From positions 1-11,943 of the forward strand of contig JAHDGT010000097.1 in the NCBI GenBank assembly GCA_020631675.1: a DNA stretch of 11,943 bases, given 5' to 3'. Source of the stretch: Bacteroidota bacterium. GTDB lineage: Bacteria > Bacteroidota > Bacteroidia > Chitinophagales > UBA2359. The first letter of the stretch is position 1, and every line of letters starts with the position of its first letter. Shown piece after piece: positions 9,301 through 11,943 of the stretch. Both the position numbers and the translations under genes were made by a program. The notes beneath the pieces are model-generated. The model searched no databases. It was given only the letters and a program-made list of their open reading frames with translations, and was not told the DNA's origin.

Positions 9301-11872
9301 TAACAGTGATCCTGGTACTGCCGATTGTACCGCCTTAGATTGCCCAACAGTAGATGTGGTCATCGATCAAGCGGAGGTGGAATTCTGTGCGGATGTGACA
9401 GCATTCACTTTAGTGGCTACACCAGTAGGTGGTACCTTCTCTGGTACGGGGGTTACAGGAGATACTTTTGATCCTGCTGCTGCCGACCTAGGTGCTAACT
9501 TGATCACTTATACATACACGGATGCTGCTACAGATTGTGAATACAGCAACAGCATTTCCATTACCGTATTTGAAGTTCCTGTGGCGGATATTGCTATTGA
9601 CCTGACCGACATCTGTATTGATGGCAGTAGCGAAGCCGTAGTGACCTTTACGGGCACAGCTATCGCAACTGCTACTTATGCGTGGGATTTTGATGGTGGT
9701 GATGTAGCTCCGGGTACGGGTGAAGGCCCACACAATATTTCTTGGACCACTGCGGGTACGAAGACCATCACACTGACGGTCACTCAGAATGGCTGTGTGA
9801 GCAATGAAGCAAGCACGACCATCGAGGTGTTCGAGCCATTGACTACGCCATTGGTGAACTGTACGGGAAGTACCACCAGCAGTGTTGATTTTGAATGGGG
9901 CGCAGTAGATGGCGCAACAGATTATGAAGTAACTTATACGGTCAATGGTGTGGATCCTGTAACCGAAACTACTTCAGATACGAACCTTAGTGTAACAGGC
10001 TTAGCTATTAATGACTTGGTGGACATTAGCGTGATCGCCTTAGGTCCTCCACCATGTGGCAATAGCGAGCCAGGCATCGCGGATTGTACCGCTTTGGATT
10101 GCCCGGACATTACACCGACCATCACCGGAGCTGATGCAGCTTACTGTATTGATGTGACACCGATCGTACTGGTCTTGGATCCAGTTGGTGGTACTTTAAG
10201 TGGTGATGGCGTAACAGGAACAGATACCTTCGATCCCGCACTTGCTGGCGTAGGCACACACATTCTGACCTACGACTATACAGATGTAGCTTCTGATTGT
10301 GATTATACCACCAGCATCTCCATTGATGTATTCGCGGTTCCTACTGCCGACTTCACCATTGCCGATACGGATCTTTGTATTGATGGTTCTACTACGACCA
10401 TCGAGTACACAGGTACGGCAAGTGGCGCGGCGACTTATACTTGGGATTTCGATGGCGGAACGGCTACACCGGGTACAGGTCAAGGTCCACATGATGTGAG
10501 CTGGGATACAGAAGGCGTGAAAACAGTTACCCTGACTGTTTCTGAAAACGGCTGTACTTCAACAGAAGTCACGCAGACCATCAGCATTGAAATGCCTTTA
10601 GAGGCACCAGTTGTGAACTGCGTCAGCAGTACTTTAGAATCCGTCAGCTTTGAATGGACAATGAACTGGGGCAGCATGACACCAGGTGAATTCGAGTGGA
10701 CCTACACCTTGCCTGATGGCACTACAGTTACAGACATTGGCGCAGCAACAGACCTGACCGTTGATGGCTTGAGCTTAGGAGACGAAGTGAACCTAAGTGT
10801 AGTAGCACTCAATACAGGCATCTGCGGTAACAGCCCTGCCGGCACTGCCGACTGTGTTGCCTTAGATTGCCCCGATCTGACCCTGACGATCACAGGCTTA
10901 GTGCCTTCTTATTGCGAAGGAACAGCAGCAGTCACCTTAGCAGCCACACCAACAGGCGGTGCCTTCACCATTGATGGTGATCCTGCAACGGTATTCGACC
11001 CAAGCAGCTTAGCCGTGGGTACTTACACCATCGTTTACACCTATACCGATGATGTTGGCTGCATCTACACCGAGCAAGTACAGATCGATGTCACGCCACA
11101 GCCCGTAGCCACCTTCACCGCCACACCAGAAATAGTGTGCGTGGATGATCTGATCACCGTGAGCTTCACAGGCACAGCAAGTGCGACAGCTACTTTGAAC
11201 TGGGACTTCGGCTCAGCAGGTACACAAACAGGAGAAGGTCCGTTCGACATCTCCTACAATACCGCTGGCACTGAAACCATCCTACTCACCATAGTAGATG
11301 GCGATTGCTCAGACAGCTTTAGCTCCAGCGTACAGATCTCGTCAATGGTGGTCAATACCATCGCGGATCAAACCGTACTGATCGGTGCGGATGTGATACT
11401 CACCACAGAAGCTGTTTCCGGTTTATCCGGTGCGATCACATACGAGTGGGAAGGCGGCGCGATAGATGGTTCAACAGAGCAAAGCCCAACGGTCAGCCCT
11501 GCGGAAACCACCACCTACACTGTAACCGCCACCGACGAATACGGCTGTATCGCCACCGACGAAGTAACCGTCAACATCCTATTGCCGAATACCGTACTGA
11601 TCCCCAACGCCTTCTCCCCGAATGGCGATGGCGTCAACGACACCTTCCACCCAACAGGCATCAACATCGTCAGTGTAGACATGGCGATCTACGACCGCTG
11701 GGGTGTCAGAACCTACGAGATCGTCAACGGTCAAACCACCGACGGCTGGGACGGTAGCTACATGAAGAACAACAAAATCGCTGAACTCGGCGTCTACGTC
11801 TTCTACGGCACCATCACCTTCGCCGATGGCGTCCAAGTACCCATAAAGGGCAACGTCCTCCTCACCAGATAA
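329..11872 (+). CDS. Giant multidomain T9SS type B cell-surface protein (adhesin-like), 3847 aa
   Basis: Secreted modular surface protein, probably an adhesin or filamentous surface structure exported by the type IX secretion system; ligand unknown. Order by residue: signal peptide 1-20; two CUB-like domains ~30-258; PPC-like domain 271-427; unnamed Cys-containing domain 428-600; Ig-like domains 601-852; ten ~86-aa CDDG(T/S)G repeats 853-1716; duplicated A-B-C Ig-like block 1717-2327; five PKD-FN3-Ig supermodules 2328-3591; PKD and Ig-like 3592-3753; T9SS type B domain 3754-3847. The ATG at 329 is chosen because it gives a clean signal peptide; no Shine-Dalgarno precedes it, as is usual in Bacteroidota. 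No catalytic motif was seen. Composition is extreme: between the signal peptide and R3790 there are only four Lys (129, 2388, 3145, 3398) and no Arg. The frame is intact with no frameshift. The gene ends 38 bp before a strong terminator, so it is monocistronic at least on its 3' side. T9SS assignment is firm; the adhesin role is inference from architecture. Confidence 0.95.
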   Translation: MKHILLCVIVLFVSGTELCAQYNMSNNSVTDVSGALFDSGGGSGNYGSSENFTFTICPAGGAACIGLQFTEFATEAGFDELSIFDGNSTAGTPLGTYSGTNSPGLVYAASGCVTLQFTSDGSFTDAGWKMTWEVLSACPVTENISNGSSTACLGVLNDSGGSTGNYGTSENFTYNICPSDPVNSCVNMTFATFDLENNFDVLSIYNGPDTTYPLIGDYTGTTSPGFVQSTVGCLTLVFTSDGSVTAPGFTASWECVACPVDCSAQVCTGGPAPANDICTGAISLGALPTPNPCTGGNGLGAPINTTGSNLCATAADPYVSVINCQGGGDMASPALDVWYEFEVTGNQLDIDITNAMTNTSLGLWQDTGLGCGNLQAAGCANGSSGIVAATFGPLNPGTYYLQISGADLTDECDFDIQLQNNNNCDVCLTETAFDVSPPPTDGSYGPGQTVSFCYTVSEYNQTNVNWLHGVVPELGPGWDPSTLIPVAPATCTSGGTWSWYNSTITGTANGVSAGPGFFYETASGGPGLDGNPGNNFGDANVGSGCELEFCWTVATTTACVDGEDLSLTVATYSDSETGSWGSFACADDPDPTSFAVLECCDLPTIDPIADYSICDGDGPQTITATNPMFVDNYEWSTGDSGPAVTSITVTPTSTTTYSVTISNGCSNFVEDVTITVEPNADATWTPPAAVCAEGGTIVLSPDSDFSGTWFGNGISDQGDGTAIFDPTGLGPTEFITYAAGNAPCDDVFFGNIVIESHPPAPTATGYDPCQFEVLHDESATGSGGDFNWYNSDPTIGSPTPIVTGPDFTVADQEAQGLDNTTVGSSITVWVTESSLNGCEGPPTELTFTVVALPEVTTATLEGCDDGTGTAEFDLTLVENTVNNGSGNAVTWYTDAALLSPIFPVEYDNYVTGSTTVYALVTNATPDACTASVEVVLTVIPLPVATPTTLAECDDGTGQGTFDLTSANNTVNGGTTNTVDWYSDDLYTILITDPTAYVSSGGTVYPIINGASGTCTNETEVILNVIPAAAPVTATIEECDDGTGQAVFDLTTMDATVNGGTTDPVTWYSDAALTSTISTPAAYTSGAATVYAEAVVSGCVVSGEITLSLTPPPAPTTATIEECDDGSGVAVFDLTTVEATVIGGTGAGLAWFEDAALTTAITTPAAFSSSGGSVYAELTGTSAQACTASVDVTLTLLPQPPVSTATLSQCDDGTGNAEFDLTSLEATVNGGSGDPIVWFTDAALTATVPDPAAYTSGGGSVYAQVTSSAAGACTNDIEVTLTIDPLPPVTTATIDECDDGTGVAEFDLSSVNETVNGGTGEAVAWYEDAALTTIISSPTAFTSSGGSVYAQVTNATTTCVNDVEVTLNVLPLPSPVTTTIEECDDGTGNAVFDLTSVDATVNGGTTDAVVWFENATLTITVPDPTNYTSSGGTVYAEVTSGTASNCAASVEVTLSLLPPPAISTATLDLCDDGTGVAIFDLTSLDATVNGGSGDPVVWFTDAALTATVPDPTAFSSGSTSVYAQLTSSAAGACTNDIEVVLTVLALPPVTTIGIDECDDGSGTAIFDLTAVEDGVNGGSGDPVAWFEDAALTTAITTPATFSSTGQQVFAEVTDLNNCVSSAIVTLNITPAPPANTTSIDACDDGSGTASFDLTAVEATVVGAVASTVVWAEDAAGTTLIANPNAFVSSGGVVYALLTDPFFSACTNTAEVTLTLIAPPTATIATPDPVCNDATIDVGSFLDLSTLITAGDAGGTWTDDSGAAAAGASITFPTLDFDGVTAGNFSFTYTTASATAPCAEQDYTITVAVEDCSCPSVAVAPAPPFCTDFTEYDLAISTVTTEAGTWSIDVAPPGSDPATIVANIFIGTDADPGTYELIYTLDATVPAGCPQSSEPISIVLAAPADAGEDATVVVCEDGAVPMNLYDELSITDLSGVWSVAGSSSVIPVPGAFNAVVGVFDPTDQPPGSLTFAYTLAGTDPCPDDEALVTVEIEAAPFALLLPPPTVCNTTSGGSTVDLSTLIIDGDFGGSWVDDATGSPVASTNLDFDGFTAGNYTFSYTTNSAATVCTDQTYTMTIVVEDCNCPEVTLDLIPALCNQATGFDLADFFTSSDVGVWALTDEPTGSNPITLTGTSVNITDADPGTYTFTFILSDPAPDGCEVVFTNTFELIGTPNATWGAPPVLCTDGLIANFADFFSPSTTPGGTFTLADGTVLAELDPGALGAGTFDITYTVGPADCQDLLTNTVTIGESGVADFTPPAAMCDDAPAFPLNDLLNLSATTNGTWDIDGTAADTFDPAALGAGAYFVTYTAGDAFCGDTQTDLIQVLASPTADFTVVSPICLDGSSTSTIEYTGTAPISADFDWNFNGGTPAAVTGPGPHEISWDTPGDKTITLQVDLDGCLSEVNTQTVTVDSPMGDIIINCTTTTNDITFTWNELPEATGYIVTVDGTEVTPDGNSYLVDGLVPGDMSTITVEALSPNSCPNVTATNTCTAQDCPTPTIVIDPVSDICLTETGSFDLVVTVTDGAGTGVGEWSGPGIIDPANGTFSPDDAGLGSHTVIYTFTEEGCEFTQNTTINIFAIPTADFTLPTELCTADGNVTATYTGTAGADATYNWDFAGATVVSGADAGPYELSFPTAGDYTVTLSVTENACTSAEVANTIAVSEPLATPVLTCGTSTTESVTFNWEAVDGATEYELNYSIMGGAITTETTTDLTLLVDGLSVGDEVTLEVIAIGPPPCGNSDPAQVTCIAEDCPDVTVVISNSEEELCADVVAFPLLATPEGGTWSGSPAIVGDTFDPALADLGANVLTYTYIDAASDCEYSNTHTITVNAVPVASFTLSAGDLCADGTTELNVTFDGTAGADATYAWDFAGGINSGTDTAPILVFDGGTGEVNISLTVTENDCVSEPFSLAVNLFEPLLTPVVNCIESTTESVTFEWAAIVGAESYDISYTINAGAATADNTTDTNFMVDGLSVGDEVNITVIALSSGACGNSDPGTADCTALDCPTVDVVIDQAEVEFCADVTAFTLVATPVGGTFSGTGVTGDTFDPAAADLGANLITYTYTDAATDCEYSNSISITVFEVPVADIAIDLTDICIDGSSEAVVTFTGTAIATATYAWDFDGGDVAPGTGEGPHNISWTTAGTKTITLTVTQNGCVSNEASTTIEVFEPLTTPLVNCTGSTTSSVDFEWGAVDGATDYEVTYTVNGVDPVTETTSDTNLSVTGLAINDLVDISVIALGPPPCGNSEPGIADCTALDCPDITPTITGADAAYCIDVTPIVLVLDPVGGTLSGDGVTGTDTFDPALAGVGTHILTYDYTDVASDCDYTTSISIDVFAVPTADFTIADTDLCIDGSTTTIEYTGTASGAATYTWDFDGGTATPGTGQGPHDVSWDTEGVKTVTLTVSENGCTSTEVTQTISIEMPLEAPVVNCVSSTLESVSFEWTMNWGSMTPGEFEWTYTLPDGTTVTDIGAATDLTVDGLSLGDEVNLSVVALNTGICGNSPAGTADCVALDCPDLTLTITGLVPSYCEGTAAVTLAATPTGGAFTIDGDPATVFDPSSLAVGTYTIVYTYTDDVGCIYTEQVQIDVTPQPVATFTATPEIVCVDDLITVSFTGTASATATLNWDFGSAGTQTGEGPFDISYNTAGTETILLTIVDGDCSDSFSSSVQISSMVVNTIADQTVLIGADVILTTEAVSGLSGAITYEWEGGAIDGSTEQSPTVSPAETTTYTVTATDEYGCIATDEVTVNILLPNTVLIPNAFSPNGDGVNDTFHPTGINIVSVDMAIYDRWGVRTYEIVNGQTTDGWDGSYMKNNKIAELGVYVFYGTITFADGVQVPIKGNVLLTR
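416..1102 (+). repeat. Two tandem CUB-like domains (residues ~30-258)
   Basis: Two homologous units: residues ~30-138 and ~139-258. Both contain DSGG(G/S)xGNYGxSENF(T) near the start, an IC(P/x) cysteine, a central FD(E/V)LSI(F/Y)(D/N)G motif, a late GC(V/L)TL.FTSDGS motif and a final Trp-Glu. This is the CUB pattern: a beta-sandwich with paired cysteines and an acidic, often Ca2+-binding loop. In Bacteroidota, CUB domains occur at the N-termini of secreted proteins and are thought to mediate protein or glycan contacts. The first copy holds Lys129 (in GWKMTW), the only Lys/Arg in the first 2387 mature residues; the second copy has none. Confidence 0.8.
1139..1609 (+). other. APANDxC-type beta-sandwich domain, PPC-like (residues 271-427)
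   Basis: Starts with PAPANDICTGAISL, the usual opening of a Cys-bearing domain found in many Bacteroidota secreted proteins. It continues with ALDVWYEFEVTG, a region rich in Gly/Thr, and NPGTYYLQISG near the end, which resembles the pre-peptidase C-terminal (PPC) beta-sandwich: a W(Y)xF strand followed by a GTYYLxI strand. It closes with a NNNNCDVC linker. Function in the family is likely carbohydrate or protein contact, but none is shown here. The family assignment rests on motif memory only. Confidence 0.6.
1610..2128 (+). other. Unnamed Cys-containing extracellular domain (residues 428-600)
   Basis: About 173 residues between the PPC-like domain and the Ig-like region. Visible landmarks are PPPTDGSYGPGQTVSFCYTV, NWLHGVVPELGPGWDP, a Gly-rich stretch around GGPGLDGNPGNNFGDA, GCELEFCWTV, and a terminal CC pair (599-600). 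The alternating strand pattern and paired cysteines suggest a beta-sandwich. I have the impression of similar GPGQTVxFCYTV / GPGWD modules in other Bacteroidota secreted proteins, but I cannot name the family. It occurs once here, unlike the repeats downstream. Confidence 0.5.
2129..2884 (+). other. Ig-like / PKD-like domain region (residues 601-852)
   Basis: About three beta-sandwich units. The first (~601-680) has SICDGDG near its start and a TTTYSVTISNGCS strand typical of bacterial Ig/PKD-like modules. The second (~681-765) has AVCAEGG, GTWFGNGISD, and FDPTGLG followed by TYAAGNAPC; this is the same C...GTW.G.G...FDP..LG...TY...C pattern that recurs in the last third of the protein. The third (~766-852) includes PCQFEVLH and VTESSLNGC. 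Each unit carries about two cysteines, consistent with one disulfide per domain in an extracellular protein. No Lys or Arg is present. Confidence 0.6.
2885..5476 (+). repeat. Ten tandem ~86-aa Ig-like repeats with CDDG(T/S)G.x.FDLT motif
   Basis: Repeat motif Cys residues fall at 863, 952, 1038, 1122, 1209, 1296, 1382, 1469, 1556 and 1641 (nt 2915, 3182, 3440, 3692, 3953, 4214, 4472, 4733, 4994, 5249), so spacings are 84-89 aa. Consensus: CDDG(T/S)GxAxFDLT, then TVNGG, a W(Y/F)xDAALT strand, P.x(Y/F).S.GG.VYA.(V/L)T, a second Cys, VEVTL and a Pro-rich linker. Every copy has exactly two cysteines, so one disulfide each is likely. The CDDG..FDLT signature resembles Ig-like repeats of other large T9SS type B proteins. 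The repeats are divergent at DNA level. Units 4-6 match units 7-9 with an exact 780-bp offset. No Lys or Arg occurs in any of the ten. Confidence 0.9.
5477..7309 (+). repeat. Duplicated A-B-C block of Ig-like domains (residues 1717-2327)
   Basis: Two copies of a three-domain block plus one extra domain. A (1717-1813) and A' (~1992-2083) share PxP.VCN, DLSTLI..GD.GG(T/S)W.DD, LDFDG.TAGN(F/Y).F(S/T)YTT and VEDC(S/N)CP. B and B' share TDADPGTY near their ends and GS(D/N)P centrally. C, C' and the extra domain (to 2327) are of the C...FDP..LGAG...TYT...C type. Landmark cysteines C1729 and C2005 are 276 aa (828 bp) apart, and C1810 and C2080 are 270 aa apart. The block differs from the ten-repeat array before it and bridges to the supermodules after it. 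It contains no Lys or Arg. Confidence 0.75.
7310..11101 (+). repeat. Five tandem PKD-FN3-Ig supermodules, ~252 aa each
   Basis: Units start at nt 7310, 8066, 8822, 9578 and 10340 (residues 2328, 2580, 2832, 3084, 3338); a partial sixth begins at 11102. Steps are 756, 756, 756, 762 and 762 bp. Within a unit, residues ~1-85 are a PKD domain ((A/T)DFT, C.DG, FTGTA, TY.WDF.GG, TxTLTV, NGC). Residues ~86-174 are an FN3-like domain (NC..ST.ESV.F.W, DGL..GDEV...VIAL, CGNS, DCxALDCP). Residues ~175-252 are an Ig-like domain (C.DV, GGT.SG.GV, DTFDPA.A.LG...LTYTY.D..SDCEY). All five units keep exactly eight cysteines at matching places. PKD and FN3 stacks in surface proteins usually act as rigid spacers or adhesive stalks. 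Confidence 0.88.
11102..11587 (+). other. Sixth PKD domain plus terminal Ig-like domain (residues 3592-3753)
   Basis: Residues 3592-~3670 are a PKD copy (FTGTASATATLNWDFG, GEGPFDISYNTAG) most like those of supermodules 4 and 5. It is not followed by the FN3 and Ig partners: the array breaks here. Residues ~3671-3753 form a different Ig/PKD-like domain (NTIADQTVLIGADV, YEWEGG, SPAETTTYTVTATDEYGC, EVTVNI), the kind commonly placed just before a T9SS sorting domain in Bacteroidota. No Lys or Arg. Confidence 0.75.
11588..11869 (+). other. T9SS type B C-terminal sorting domain (residues 3754-3847)
   Basis: The domain shows IPNAFSPNGDGVND at 3758, then F.P.GI, M.IYDRWG with R3790, DGWDGSY, GVYVFYGTITFADG and a terminal KGNVLLTR. 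This matches the gliding-motility-associated C-terminal family (CHU_C, TIGR04131), which targets proteins such as SprB through the outer-membrane T9SS. All three arginines and three of the eight lysines of the protein lie in its last 58 residues, in sharp contrast to the rest. Codons here are strongly C-ending, unlike the repeats. In characterised type B systems, export needs a PorP/SprF-like partner; none is in this window. Confidence 0.95.
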
Positions 11873-11906
11873 GAGCAGCTAAAAACAAGGACAATGCTCC
11901 AAACCC

Positions 11907-11943
11907 AAAAGGGCGACCTCCACCAAAGAGGTCGCCCTTTTTT
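11907..11943 (+). terminator. Strong intrinsic terminator after the giant gene
   Basis: GGGCGACCTC (11911-11920), a 7-nt loop CACCAAA and GAGGTCGCCC (11928-11937) form a perfect 10-bp GC-rich stem. A T-run follows to the window end and an AAAA (11907-11910) precedes it, so the A and T runs can extend the stem. It lies 38 bp past the TAA. The A-run would become a U-run on the minus strand, so it may also stop a convergent gene beyond the window. Confidence 0.93.

Noticed and set aside
11446..11757. + strand frame of 103 codons, Arg/His/Asn-rich, overlapping the sorting domain
   Set aside because: Out-of-frame shadow created by the C-ending codons at the 3' end; the sense frame there is an unmistakable T9SS domain.
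389..11869. Enrichment for the Bacteroidota O-glycosylation motif D(S/T)(A/I/L/V/M/T)
   Set aside because: Despite abundant Asp, Ser and Thr, I found only scattered matches such as DTT and DTA, so no special enrichment can be claimed by eye.

Overview
The window is almost entirely one gene. A single uninterrupted + strand reading frame (329-11872, 3847 codons) encodes a giant secreted, modular, repeat-built surface protein. Its C-terminus carries the IPNAFSPNGDGVND ... IYDRWG ... GWDG ... GVYVF ... KGNVLL signature of the type IX secretion system (T9SS) type B sorting domain (gliding-motility-associated / CHU_C family). That domain, a signal peptide ending in ..LCA|Q, the lack of a Shine-Dalgarno sequence and the PKD/CUB/Ig-like content all point to a member of the Bacteroidota. 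The moderate GC content and domain style suggest a Saprospiria/Lewinella-like marine or sludge organism, but the species level is a guess.

Layout. 1-328 is non-coding: it holds a 107-bp nested palindromic element (81-187) with an internal hairpin, then an AT-rich leader. The protein then runs in order: signal peptide; two CUB-like domains; an APANDxC-type (PPC-like) beta-sandwich; a Cys-containing domain I cannot name; about three Ig-like domains; ten ~86-residue Ig-like repeats with a CDDG(T/S)G..xFDLT motif; a duplicated A-B-C block of Ig-like domains; five copies of a ~252-residue PKD + FN3 + Ig-like supermodule with near-clockwork spacing; a sixth PKD plus one Ig-like domain; and the T9SS type B domain. 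A strong intrinsic terminator (11907-11943) closes the unit 38 bp after the stop codon.

The most striking property is one of composition. Outside the signal peptide and the last ~58 residues, the protein has only four lysines and no arginine. Residues 130-2387 (2258 in a row) contain neither, while Asp/Glu are abundant. Three of the four lysines sit at the same position of homologous PKD domains. The chain should therefore be highly acidic and nearly free of trypsin-type cleavage sites, and it would be almost invisible to tryptic proteomics.

The repeats keep their history. The ten-repeat array has a higher-order period of three repeats (exactly 780 bp), and the supermodules show an alternating 2/4 versus 3/5 relationship in the FN3 unit. 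Repeats that are nearly identical as protein are heavily scrambled at synonymous sites. No partner gene (such as a PorP/SprF-like protein) is visible in the window.
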